From Setaria digitata (Eukaryota > Nematoda > Chromadorea > Rhabditida > Setariidae), in the NCBI GenBank assembly GCA_003640385.1, contig RCAB01000091.1:1-64000 (forward strand): 64,000 bases of DNA, in the 5' to 3' direction. The notes beneath the pieces are model-generated. The model was not told the origin of the DNA and made no database searches. It worked only from the letters and a program-made list of their open reading frames with translations. The position numbers were made by a program, and so were the translations under genes. Position 1 is the first letter of the stretch; each line of letters opens with the position of its first letter. Below are positions 15,001-27,700 of the stretch, one piece after another.

Positions 15001-18000
15001 TTTCTCAATATATAGAACTTTGCAAAGCCGAAAATGACACTTAGCGTTGGTTTCCGTCCAAAGAGTCTTATCCCAAATAAAGTGATTATGTACAATTCCA
15101 AACCTTCGAACATAAACAAAATTTTACTTAACAAAAATTTGCACAAAAATGAGCTGTATAAAAAAATTTAATAAACTAATCTATGAAACAGATGTAGGCA
15201 CTATTGCAGTGTAGAAACAAGTAAAACAAAATGAACTGAATGAACTTTAGTATCATCGAGTTATCAAGAGAAATACGGAAGAATTCAATCCCAAAATCTT
15301 CTCGCACAAGAAAAAAAAAATAATGAAAACAAAAACATGCCTTTTGTTTCTCGACTTCTACTTTGGTTTCAATCCAGCGTCTTGAAGTGGGATCATCACT
15401 GAATCGTGGTATCTGGATCTCCACTGGCTTTTTCATTTCTTCTTCTGCAGCTTCAACAGCACGTATTGATGCCTCAATTGTACCAATTAGAGCCCGCTGA
15501 GCCCGTTCCTGTGAATCAATTATGCGTGGTCGTTGACCCTGTAACGTTCACTCTTTTTTTTTTTTTGATGAAAATTTCAAACTAAAATAAGGTTAACACC
15601 AACAACTTATGAAACTATTTGAGAATTTTCCACGCATACTGAAGAAAACATACAGACAAATAAGTATTTCACATTTACTTCAAGAACCTGACAATAGAAA
15701 ACTTAATATTTGAGAGATAGAAATCAACTAATTTTCTTACTTTTGCAAGTTGCTGTTGAAGAATTTGTCCGCTTACAGCACCATACTGAGCACCATTCAA
15801 CACACCCTTCTGTCCAGGCATTAAACCTCCAGGAGTACGCAAAACACCTGGAATCGCAACACTGCCCTCATGTGCAAATCCTTCACCAATCTGTCCATGG
15901 GCGACCAGTGTAGCACGCGCAGGCGCTACAACATCCTCTAACATTGTTGAACCTTCATCACCCTGAAAAACTCGAAACAGTTTGCATTTGTTAAATAAAT
16001 TTTAATAAATTTATTACGAACAATCGTTGCAAAATAGAGGTAAATAAATAGTTCCATAAATGCACTGAGACTATCGACAATAGCTGCTAAATCATCATAC
16101 TTTCGTAACGTCACAAAACTTCTAAAATTAATGTAAAAGTGACGAAACAAAATGAAGCCAACCTCTATGCCAACATGGTCACGAGTTCGTTTCTTTCTCA
16201 AAATGATGTCAATATAACCAGCAATTAGCTGTGCAATTTTTTCACCATCCGCAGTTTGCACGGAATAGTAACCATCTTGATAATCGCCGAAATCCTTAAA
16301 TTTAACGCCTAGTTTTGAAACTTTGTAATCAGAGTGAAAAAGTCAAGATGGTAAGGTTCGCCTTCTTAATGAAAAAAAAAAAAAAATCCACAACAACAAA
16401 TGTTTGAAGCTGCTGAAAAGTTTACAAATCCTTACCAATGTGAATGTTTTGGGTGATGCAGCCCACCGTCTTACTTGTTCCAGTGGCCACTCCTGCAGCA
16501 CCTCTTTAGTCTTCTCATCCATCCTCATCACACATTCCTTGTTTACACCTAATAACCGCGGTACCAACTTGTTCTTACCCTTCATCTTCTCTTTCACAAC
16601 AAAGAATGTTACACCATACGTTATCAAGGAACGACACAAATGAACATATTTGCTTTTGGCATCCAATTCACTTTTTCCAGTTAATTCTCGATAAGCGTCG
16701 ATTACGCGTTTTTCGTTATCTTTCGACTTTGCATATTCCTTCGGTAAAATTTCGCGAAGACTATAAATATTTCAGTAAGTTGTCATAACTTGCAATCACA
16801 AAATAAGATTTCCTAAGTAATGGAACCAAAATTTACTCTAAAAAGTTAGTTCGCTGTCGATGCTCCTGAAGATCACCGTACTGTATTTGGCATTGCAAAG
16901 CGGCTAAGTTACAAGCCATATCACGCGTTACCGGATGATTTCCTTGCAGAACACCCATTTTACACTGCTCATAAAGAAGATTCAACTGCACAGGGTCACG
17001 GCAATCCACATTTGTGTCCGAAAAGAAGAACTTTCGACGCAAAATCAATGTTTCGTCGTCAGTTACCTGAAAAAAGAACTAGAAGGTCCAGCCCATAAAA
17101 ATGTTCAGCTGAACAGGGCCACAACATTTGCGTGAACTAAAAATGCAACACAATATTAATCTCATACTACTCCTAAAAAGCATGGTACGCCAACCGATTG
17201 CTCACGCAGAGTTTTTCCGTGATCAAGCCATAGCAACTCTTCATCAGTATGTAGTTTAGCTCGAAGCTGCTCCATTTTCTTTTCTTTATTTCGTCCAAGG
17301 GTGCCAAAACCGAGGCCTCTCTCTTCGCTTCTCCCTCTTCTCTCTTCTTTTAGAGTGAGTGTAGAACGCCAATCTTGGTCTAATGATTGACGCACCTATA
17401 ATGCACAACTTGGTGAATTCTCCTTAAAACCATTCTTATTTCCTGTTTCACGTTTTCTTTCTTGTTATTTGTTCACAAATATTTCTTCATTATTACACAT
17501 TCCTAACCTTTAAATATTCATGTATTAAGCCTTCTTAAACAAAAAGCACAGAAGAAATTCTACTAACCATGGAATATTCTTCATGATTACTGATACCAAT
17601 TTTGGAACATACAACGACCATGATCTCACCCACTGGCTGACTTTCATCTACCATTACTGTTTTTATAGCTCCGTCCAACATTCTTACTTTTAAGGGTCGG
17701 ATTTTCTTTTTATATTCAACTGCGTCCTAAAAGACCAGTTCAGCCATTGTTGTAATTATAGTGATAATATGAGTGGAAAACACAACTACACTGTAAGATT
17801 ATTTCAAAGACAAAGATCCCAACATAAGCTTACTCCGCTGCGAACCAAATAATACTCTAAAGTTCGACCATTTTCCATCCAAACACATTTTGTTGGGTCC
17901 TCTTCGAGCCGAAAGAGGCCGTATTCCTTAGCTAAAAATCAATACAAATTTGGAGCAAGTTCGATAAGGAAGAGAGGAATAAAAAGCGGGATTGAGAAGA

Positions 18001-18277
18001 GTTTTTGCTATCGTTTACAATGAAATACTGAAAAGTGGGAAAAAAAAATGACGTAGAGAAAAGCAGCAAAAACCTACTAAGATACTGTAGTAGACTCAAG
18101 CGGTTTTCTGACAGAAAAGTAAAACTAACGATTAATATTATTTCCAGACACTTTTTCTCGTATAATTTTACATGCATCGAAAACGAGAGTAGTTGATTCG
18201 AATTGCATTGCTTTTTTCAGCTGCGACTGTTCGTCTCCTTGAGGTGACCAAACTACATTTAACGTTATCACACCCAT
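19..18277 (-). CDS. tln-1: Talin, focal-adhesion integrin-actin linker (3' end cut by window edge)
   Basis: Talin links integrin tails to F-actin at the cell cortex and, in nematodes, at muscle dense bodies. Thirty-nine exons on the minus strand join in one frame to 2,435 codons; family members are about 2,540 residues, so roughly the last 100 lie off the left edge. The start is the ATG at 18275-18277 ([10 protein letters not shown]). Residues 1 to about 405 are the FERM head (F0-F3), with LLYEQCK, the [17 protein letters not shown] stretch and [10 protein letters not shown] visible. An unstructured linker lies around residues 432-505 (MLEDVVAP onward). The helical-bundle rod follows, with [12 protein letters not shown] and [11 protein letters not shown] as strong landmarks. 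The I/LWEQ actin-binding module starts near residue 2285, and the first exon in the window carries [15 protein letters not shown]. One intron has a GC donor at 15339-15340. No frame break was found. Confidence 0.97.
9370..11735 (-). other. Largest talin intron (2.4 kb)
   Basis: This intron separates the exons at 11736-11960 and 9055-9369. It is A-rich on the plus strand with several short A-runs. Open frames inside it (for example 10372-10626 plus and 10386-10682 minus) are lysine- or phenylalanine-rich products of base composition. I see no gene, RNA or element in it. Confidence 0.7.
12639..12665. repeat. T homopolymer
   Basis: An uninterrupted run of about 27 T lies in a talin intron, followed by an A-run near 12718-12733. 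Similar single-base runs occur at about 897-919 (A), 33263-33281 (T) and 33653-33671 (A). They are low-complexity DNA and prone to length errors. Confidence 0.9.
15339..15340 (-). promoter_or_regulatory. GC splice donor in talin
   Basis: The exon ends AAG and the intron begins GCATGT. Ending the exon here and rejoining at 14703 keeps the frame and gives the same residue spacing as vertebrate talin between the conserved Trp and the VV-x-LT motif. An upstream GT inside the exon (ACCAAA then GTAGAA) also keeps frame but would drop seven residues, so the GC site is preferred but not proven. Confidence 0.6.
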
Positions 18278-21200
18278 GCTTTTTCTCGAACTTCTGATCT
18301 TGCTTCTTCTGTACAAATGGACTGCAGTTGCTCACCAGCAACTTCGATGTCTGCAAGTGAAAATAACCAGATGCTGTTGATGTAATCCACATGTATACAA
18401 AGCTACCACGATGTCTACATCGAAACCTTAATTTTGCCTCTGTATAAGTAGAGAAATTAAGGCTTCAAAATCAGCTATATTTGGAACTGAAATTGCAGAG
18501 TTACACAATATAATACATATTTTTCTGTTATATATTAAAGTATTTACAAATGCTATGCCCATATACTTATAGGTTTACTTAAGCTAATCTATCCGTGACA
18601 TCAGAAATGATAAAAATCACATCTCTCTTACTGTGCCCTAGCCACCTATCAGACAGACCATAAATTCGGCTATCACAAGAGTACCGAGCAAATCATGCAT
18701 CTGAGCAATTCTGGAAACGAAACAGAGAAAGCAAGGTAAAAGGTGCCAAGTTTTAAAATGCTGATTCATCAGCGGAGTAACAGCCGACAACTGATTTTCA
18801 CTTCTCCCCAGTATATATGCAAGCGAAAAAAGTTCAGTGATCCTGTAGCTGATTTCGTTCATTTTCTACTTTGTTGCTCTTTATCGTACTTTCACTAAAG
18901 AAGTTTCAATACTGGCAACTTTATCGAAACAGTTTCCAACTTTAGCTACATACCCCTACTCTTTTCCATTTGTTTTCGATAGCTATTCATAGTAATGACG
19001 GGTAGAGATAAATTTCAATCAGTTAACTAATAGATTTTCTGGACAGAAAGATGATGCGGCACACAGAAAGGCATGGGATACAGAAGCTGTGAAGCAATGA
19101 GGCAAAGGGAATGACTGGAACTCCGAAACGATATGAAGCATGATCAACCCTGATGGCCAGTGAAGCTTGGGAAGCACAAGCATCATTCTCCGTGTTTGCT
19201 GTCCCCGTACAAACAGGCTTTGTCCGAGGAATCTGATAGGCAGCACATCTACCAGTCCTGCACGTAACAAGAGATGTTCACTTGCCGATGTCCGAACCCG
19301 CAGGTACCACGTCTCCCGGTAGAAAAGAAAGCAGTCCGATACACTAGAAAGTCCAAAAAAACACATCCTCGCTCCCTTCCCGATAACCAGTGCACGCACT
19401 ACGAAACTGCAAGTCCAAGATGCCTTTGCGTATGACTGACTAGCGCGAATGTACGGAGGTAAGGAGAAGCGGGTGGTTTCAGGTGCGGAGATGACCTTGC
19501 AAACTCACAGTGAGTTCATTCACAGGTCATCTGCATCAGTGTGATCCCGTAGAAGAATAGCGATTCCGGGAGTGCTATCACGTACACGTGAAATCACTGG
19601 ACAAGGTGAGGTGGTTGTACCCTGTTTAACAACTCACTTAACAACATAAACTCGAGTTAAAACAAAGTGAACTGTTTCGAGAATTGCGAGAATATGAAAG
19701 AAGGGAAGCAGACGGAATGGGATTGTGCAGCAACACGCCTCAGCTGGGATGTACGCCTACGACGTCAGTGAAGAATAGCAATCTGATCTCGAAGATGGGA
19801 TACGTGCAGGTGTATCGTGTTTCTCGAGAGTGATAACAGATATATGAGGATGGGGAGAAAGGTACAGCTGTGCACCTTTACGAACAGATAGATTCCCACA
19901 GAGTTTTCAGGAGTAATACTGAGTAACAAGAAAAGGTAAGTTTTGGTCACAGGCAATATCCCTGCTATCTTCTGCATCCAGCTATCTGAAAGTGCGCACG
20001 AGAATCATGTTGTAGGATGACCTAGAAGTGTATGGATGAGAAGGATGAAAGATGACCAGTAGTAGTATTAGTGGCGGTAATGGTGATGGCCTATCATGAT
20101 AAGGGAAGCATCTATAACTGGAGACAACAAATAACACAACACAGGAAAGCAGATATTGCAAAGTTACTAATGATGCAGTCGGGATAAGAGGATGAGGCAG
20201 CAGTAGTCGAGAGTGCTCTCAATGCTTCTGCTTCGTTGCTGCTACTGCTAGTGTTGATATGATGTTAATTTTGGTGTCTACTGGTGTGCTGGTGGCGCTG
20301 GCGCTGGCGGTATCGGTGGATTTAGCTTAGTTAAGCTGTTTGTATACGGGAGTGTAAAATGTGTGGGTTCTCTTCCGTTGCAGCCAGAGTTAGTTGAGAC
20401 TTATTTACTCGAGCTTATCCTATTCCAACAAATAACACAGCAACCAACCAGTCGAACGGACAGACAATGAGACAGACGGACATCACTTCTTGATGTTTCG
20501 ATGAAGGATAAGAAACACTTTTCATTCCTATTTATGCTAATTATCTGTCCACAAACTGCTGACGATGCATCAGGGATTGTGTATCGATCTTCGCTATCCC
20601 CTAAACACCGCACTTTCAGGATATTCTCTTTTTGAAATTTGGACAGCTCGTAAGATGTATTATTGGATTAGTCAAGGATTAGATTTAAAAACTTCGTTGT
20701 CAGTGTAAAATTTGTGAACCGGAGGTAGGGGTTAGTGCTATACTGCTCCCATTATGCAGTTTAATAGGCGCTGAAGAAATTATCCTAAATTACAACATAG
20801 TGGGGACCAAACACAAAATATCTCTTCATCATTCCAGGATCATTATATCTTTCACTACTAGGAAGTTAAGAGAGGGAAAAATATTACAATTCGTTGTTTT
20901 GAATTGGATCATTAATCAGAAATGAATGATTGATCTTTTCAACTCAGATTAGTAAAACTCAGAAGGGACAAAGCTGACTAGAAGTACTGCTTTCTGATTC
21001 CTCTTCTTTCACTTCCACTTCCCACTTCCCTCAGAATGTATGCAACAAGACGTCGGGATTAATTTATCTTCAGCTGAGCGGGAACATGGGACCAGAAGTA
21101 GCAGGAATAGACAGATGGAGAGAGTACTTAAATACGGAGGTAACAGAGGGTAATTATACTAATTGACAGATTTAGTGAACATTTTGAATAACATCAATAG

Positions 21201-24200
21201 TCATTGCTGATATTAACAACAAAGAGGTGGTTGCCATGAAATTGCAAATGACAGTGAAGGAAGGAAGGAAGAAAGGTGGAAGTGAAGCTGTTTGCTGAAA
21301 GCACACTCTGCATCCTCCTGAATAGAGCCTAGGACCAGTATAAATTGGGCCCAAGGTGAATACGAATAATCCTTCTGCTAGAAAAGCAGAGGCTGGTCAC
21401 TGTAAAAGTTATCACAATATACAACGTATGTTTTCTTAGAGTCTAATCTGCTGTCCATCTGTCTCCCTTTGCTTGTTTGCTTACTTAAGTAATCCATATG
21501 ATGATGGATATATCGAACTTTTGAATCCTCGTTATAATTTAGGTGCCACAAATCACTGAGTGGAATTTTATCAAAGTTTAGAATTGACACAACCAACAGA
21601 CATAAAAAACATCTCTTCCTAGAGCATAGTAAACAAAGATAAGATTTAGATTCCCTTTCGTCATTTATTTAGGAGCCATGAAAGAAATGAAAGCAGAGAT
21701 GATCCACGAGTTCTTATAATTTAGGCGTCACAAATCCCAACTGAGTTTAACACACTTCAGCTTCTGTCAGCTTAGAAGATAGGTATATTTAAATGGACAA
21801 AAGCTGTTTTTGAATTCGTCTGAAAAAATAGTCGATCACATGCCTCGAGAAGATCGAAAAGGAATCAAATTCAACATAATTCTGGAAACAAGTGGAAAAA
21901 TGAGTATATCAGGACGCGATATGTATCACGGAAGCGACTGCCTGTTCAACACTTATTAGAACTGGTATAGGCTTAGTATTTATAGTAGTTAACCAAGATT
22001 AACCAAAAAAGCTACCAATCACATCCTTTTCTTACAGTCATATAAACTCGAAAGTGAAGTTAAAAGAAACTGAAAAAACCGAGCCAATATTAGTAGACTT
22101 CGGGAACATTTCTTTTCCAATGTTTGAATGCTCCGTAATCGAACTTTAAATAAGTTTTAAATACGATTTTAGGTTTTACCTAAGAACCAATTTTTCTAAA
22201 ATCTTCTAATGAATATTTGTGGAAATACAAACCATTTTCTTCTGAGTTTCTTCAATTTGATCAAAAAATTTTGCAAAGCATAGTGCATTGACTGAAGAAC
22301 GAGTAGCAAGAAACTTCGAAGTATTCATTTTGGTCTTCCATCTAAAGGAAGCTCGTTTAGAATGTAGCGGAGGAGAGACACCTTCAAGTCTATGGACCAA
22401 TTTGGAGACAAGCAATCACGGCTAAGCCTGGGATTTGAGTCCAAAATTTGTCGATTACTCTCTAGAGACACGTCCTAACTCCTCCTATATTTAATAGCGT
22501 TCAGTAATTGTATGCTATCGATCTTTCTCCCTCACTTTTATGTTTAGGAAAGTTAAATAATTCAACATTTTCACATCCTTTTGAATTCGTGACGTCAAGA
22601 AATCGCAATTTCGTTCACTTCTTTGGACCCAATTTCAGCTACTTTACAAACCAAGTTCGAGTTTAGGAATTCCATGGTTGGAGTAGTGGTTGAATACAGT
22701 GTGTCAGTGATTATTTGGCAGAAGATGGATAAAACAAGCGCTTCTTTATCAGTGTTCAAAAGCTAAGAGAGATTTGAGTATAGATGTTAGACCGAGAAGT
22801 GTATTTTCATGAAAAGTGGTGCAATAATAGTAGAGGGAAGCATTGCTGATGCTATCTGCTGGAATACCGAATGTTGTCTCTTTAGTTATATTTATTCCCT
22901 GGAGGGTTTTTTTTAATTCATCGGTTTCCAAACTCGAAAATCAAACTCCTCGATCAGTGGTCCCCAAAGTGTTAAAACTTATTGCAATATTTTTTGAGGA
23001 AGAGAGGGAACCTCAATCATTTTATGGCAGCAGCGAATCATTAGGATGTACACTGACTGCATTTTAGAAGCTTTCTTGATTTTAAAGTAGTAAACTTTCC
23101 AGCATTGAAATAAATTGATCTGAAGCATTTTAATGGCACTACTATTTGTTTACTGGATTTCTGCATAACTTTATTTAGATCAGTAAGAAGAAACTGACTT
23201 TCTCAGTATTCGAAAAGATTGTTTTAGAAACTAAAAATGTGGCTTAGAGAGAATTCCCGTATAAGATTTGATTCCTAAATCAACACTGCTCGGAAATGAA
23301 ACCATCGACATATATCCGAGCAGGTTGGAAAGTAACTGGATGCAACATTTTCCAGGTGCAACCTGTACAAACTGTAAGGAAAAGTAAGTTATAGAAATGG
23401 GAAACAGCAGCTATCTTCAATTCCTCTCTCCTACCTGTTTAATGTTTAATTAACAATGTTGAACTTTGCTTTTTTCAAGTTTTAAAGAAGAATAGCAACG
23501 ACGTGTCGTTCTGCCAATGAATCGCATGCTACACTATTTTCTGCAAGTCTTTTGAACACAAAATCTTCTACAAGATATCTAACTCACACATATTTACTCT
23601 TTTGCTATCCTTTAGGATAAATTAAATTTAAAGATTAATTTAAAACGCAGTCCACTTCACCCACAGACTGCGCGCTCTCTATCGCTACATAATTTCATGC
23701 ACCAAAAAAAATCTTATGGAGAAAAAAGAAAGGATGTTTGGGGAGAAACTGCACCGTTCCACCCGAAAAACTCTTGCACAACTTCACCATTTCATCTCAA
23801 ATGATGAAACTTCTATTTTTCCGAGGCGGTATCAACACGGTGATAAATGTTGAACGAACACCTTTCAAACCACAGTTCTTGACTAAATTGAGTAAAATCT
23901 AAATAGTCGGGGTGATAATGATACGCTTGTGTGTGTGTGTGTGTGTTTTTGTCCAGAAAAATTGATAATTTTCAACACTGAACTATTTTTACAAATTGTG
24001 CTTCTAAGCGTCAGTGTCGTCTATTCTCTAAGCAACACAGTGAAGAAAAATAGGCAGAAGAAGCTATACAACGAGCGAAATACATTTAAAGAGGACATTT
24101 ATCTTTTACATGTTATCAAAATTTAGCACTGAAAATGAAAGTACTGTGGTGAAGACCCTGCTGAAGATGAAATTGGCTAACTGACTGACTAAGTACTTTA

Positions 24201-24763
24201 CATTTTTAACGATTTTCTTTGTCTGATCTAGCTAGAACGAATGCCCACACCTATCAGAATCCTCACTTTTTATTGCTAGCATTATAGGGCTATAATTAAA
24301 TTAGAAGCGCTAAATCCTTAATAAGTTTGAAATAAAAATGATTGCGAGCAGAATCGCTTTCGATAAGCGCAGATAGCCGAGTGTAGCGTGTATCAAAGGA
24401 AAATGATCAGGAAAATCTTCTCATTATTTTCAAAATTTTGAAGCCTTCATTTGAAGCAAACTCCTGGAAAGCGACACTGATGAAAGGCCGCAAGAAAAGT
24501 AGGAAATCATTATAATGCTCCAGCATTTTGTCGGTATTTTTCGTTGATTCCGATGAACAACAACAATGCTGTTACCTCAGAATGGAACACAACTGTACAT
24601 GAGGTCTGTCTAGGAGCCTGATGCCACTGGTCTGGACTTCTGTCTAGCATTACAGTCCTCACATACAGACAGGATCGATAGTCAAAATGAAAGCACTTTA
24701 GCATCGTCGTATTAAAACAGTACAATATTCGAATGATTTGAAAACAAGTTGACTAGCACCGTT
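18278..24763. other. Intergenic, no supported gene
   Basis: About 6.5 kb upstream of talin and downstream of the next minus-strand gene. The part near 19000-20600 is less AT-rich and has a 126-codon open frame (19019-19399 minus) that resembles no protein and lacks convincing splice context. It may hold the talin promoter or 5' untranslated exons. Otherwise I see only AT-rich sequence and a GT microsatellite. Confidence 0.6.
23929..23946. repeat. (GT)9 microsatellite
   Basis: Nine perfect GT units followed by a short T-run, in intergenic DNA. Confidence 0.95.
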
Positions 24764-27700
24764 TCACGCTCTTCCGTAATAGGGCCAATAGGCGTATGGA
24801 TTGTAAGGAAGAGTTTGAAGCTGTTGCTCTTTGTATGGCTGGTTATGAGCCTCAATAAAGACTCGCTTTGCTGTCTTGTTAGCCTGAAATGTAATGACAG
24901 AATAGAGTATTTGTTGAAGTAATGGCTACAGTAGTAGACTCGAGGTGAGCTAATGGTGAAATCCACAATGAAATTTAATGACCAATTAGTAAATTCTTTA
25001 AATATAAATCAGTTTAAAATTATGAGTGAATAAAAACAATGGTCACATGTATGTCATTCCTTCTTCTTTCCTTCATTCTTTAACTATTAATTATCCTACT
25101 TTGGATCAATAAATTAAAAATTAAAACTGCTTCAAAAAATATACCGCTGAAAAAATATTTAAAAAAATTTGTTAAAAACTTCTAGAAATGGATATTAAGC
25201 TGTTTCTATTTTTGTATAACTATAAAAGTGAGTTTAGACAAGAAATGGATAGGAATGAAATGATTGTTAATTTCTAATAAATCAAAAACATCTATTCCTA
25301 ATGGATTCTTGTACGTAATATACAGTTTACTTTACTATTAATACTGCTTTTAATAGTTACTTTACAAACAACTACTACTGCCCTAAACAAGAAGCGTTGT
25401 AATGCAGGGATGTCAACATTCCTTACTGTTTGTTCATCAAGCAAATGACGAAAAGTGCTCTTAAACAGAAGGTAGAAAATCTTCGAGCACTATCCAGTGA
25501 ACTGTTAGGGAAGAAAACGGATCCGTGGTTGCTTACTTTTTGGCTGGTGAAATATTCACATTTCATGCTGGTTAGTGGATGAATTCTATTGAATAAAATA
25601 TAATGAAAAATTTACTCATGAAAAGCATTGAAAAGCGAAGAAAAAGAATCACAACGTGACGAGCTTTGTAGACTAATAGCACAGCAAGTTGAAATTTGGA
25701 AAACAGTTTTTGAGATTTAAAATTTCTTTTAGACTGAAAAGACAGAGCAGTATGTGGTGCAATTATGTCACAGCGTTGTGGATTGAGCTTGCAAGATTAT
25801 ACAAATTTTAAATTTGACAGAAAGTAAACCTATAGTGAGTTCAGTTCGAATGAAATTTCTAGAAATCAAAAAAGTTTGAAGGAAACCAAACCTTTCGTGC
25901 ATTCAAGCAAGATGCACAGGTGGTGATACAAAGAGGTAAGGTGAAGATGAGAGTTGCAAGTGCTGCAGCAAATGTTAGGAAGATGCCAATAGATGCCAAG
26001 TTGCGAATCCTTATACCACACCTGCAAGATTAAAAACAAAATTAGATCGAATAAAGTGAAGAGGTAATTGATGCATGCTCTCAGTTAGTTATATTTTGAA
26101 GAATGGTGCCTAATTAGGGGCAAGGATGGAATAGATTGATTTTAACGATGCACTTACGAGACAAACTTATCGATGATGACATGGCACAGATTGCCTATCG
26201 AAGCTTATGAATCTTCCTAGTCGCTAGCCTATCTTAGCCAAGACTATTCTTGTTCCATTAGTTGTTCCTGCTGTGCCTTAACTTAACTGATAAAATGTAT
26301 TAGGAAGAAAATTTATCAGTATAATCCTGACGGTTCAGCATAAGATGCATCTGAAGTTAGCAATTAACATTTCACCAGAATCTGCTTCTTCCTAATTTTT
26401 CAAAAAAAAAATTCTAAATAATGGCCAAATCATATCAACCATTGGTTGCTTACTTGTAAGTTTCAACATCATAAGATAACGTGTCAGTAATGTCAGAATA
26501 ATTATATTGGATACATCAGTCCTGGTGGACCCTACCAAAATAAAATAGTACTGTACTTTTTTTCTGAGAAGCAACTCTTCTGAGATAGCTTGGAAGGAAA
26601 AGAAACCTTCAACTTCATAGTCTTATCCATTTAATCTCAACAAGACATAGTATCCATTACTCCAGACAGCTATTTCTGAAGCCAGAATAATTCAGTAATT
26701 ATTTTTTTCTTAAAATTTTTTATTCAAATTGCACAAGCAGATGACATCTACTTCTTTACGCACCGATAACATGCTTGGATGAAATCCAAGTGCCTTATTC
26801 TTACCCCTGAATATGACACAGTGATAAAGCGTGTTGTAGTCTAGATATTCAGAAGATTCTATTCTGGCTATGGCGAATGAGCTCTACAATCGGACTTTTG
26901 AATTTCAAAGTCTTTCCTTCATCCTTTAACCATTCAAATATTCATCAAGAATGCTGCGAGAGAGGCATAAATCTAATCAGAATTCATGCGATCTAGGACA
27001 TGATGAAGGCGATATTCTCGTAATGCTCGTTATAATGATTGGGATAACTGAATGAATCACGATTGGAAAAATCAGTGCTGAGAAATAGACTGGTTATAAA
27101 CCTAATGCTTTGACCTGATTCGATGGAATCTGAAGATTTGATAGGAAGAGACAGTACCGTAGATTACAGGGAGGCTGTGCATTCTTCGGTAATCGTCCAT
27201 AAATATCACTGACACATGCACCATAGGTGAAGAATGTGAAATAAACTTCTTCACACTCATCTTCACATCTCGATTTTGATTCCTTGTCAGACTGCTTAAA
27301 GTACCTGCAAAATATCTACTGGTCTTTTCTTTTCAGAAATCTTCTGCACAAGGAACTCTCGCTTAAAGTACTTTGCTCCAATTATTTTTTCTCTTTCTAT
27401 TTATAACGCATCTAATCTGCCTTATCAATACCTGCCACTTGCTGATAATATCATTGTTACACTCTTTGTTATCAGTATCTTCCAATCTATCTAACTAAAT
27501 ATTACAAAGTAGATCCTAATTTAAGTAATAGTCATTGATTTACAAAGAATTAGAAATGAAAAAGGAAAAGTATTAATGTGGAAACAACTAACACATATCA
27601 AAATTATTTTTGATTCATGTCAATCAGCAATTTGCATGAATGGCATTAATGCAGTGCATAAAGAGGAGTAAGAAAAAGCACAGTGACGATTTCTCCAGGA

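Larger units (their letters stand above)
19..18277 (-). other. tln-1: Talin exon map (39 exons)
   Basis: Coding exons in transcript order: 18130-18277, 17834-17931, 17568-17726, 17195-17395, 16837-17066, 16436-16760, 16163-16294, 15741-15962, 15341-15538, 14523-14703, 14126-14366, 13304-13583, 12942-13067, 12317-12487, 12053-12184, 11736-11960, 9055-9369, 8788-8942, 8458-8647, 8144-8320, 7679-7912, 7387-7599, 7158-7310, 6767-6939, 6415-6606, 6153-6282, 5901-6058, 5602-5827, 5183-5484, 4965-5121, 4126-4343, 3839-4041, 3657-3763, 3304-3451, 2441-2633, 1883-2021, 1559-1720, 599-723, 19-184. Lengths sum to 7,305 bases, an exact multiple of three, and each junction keeps phase. The acceptor of 599-723 could instead be at 729, also in frame. 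The exon 15341-15538 needs a GC donor. The exon ending at 19 has a GT donor, so the gene continues left. Confidence 0.85.

Noticed and set aside
19019..19399. 126-codon open frame on the minus strand, the longest unexplained frame
   Set aside because: Its product is compositionally ordinary but resembles nothing, and I found no splice partner or poly(A) context.
24712..24966. Alternative longer frame over the last exon of the membrane-protein gene
   Set aside because: From the acceptor at 24884, the upstream exon ends in phase 0, which selects the frame ending PYYGRA and stop at 24764.
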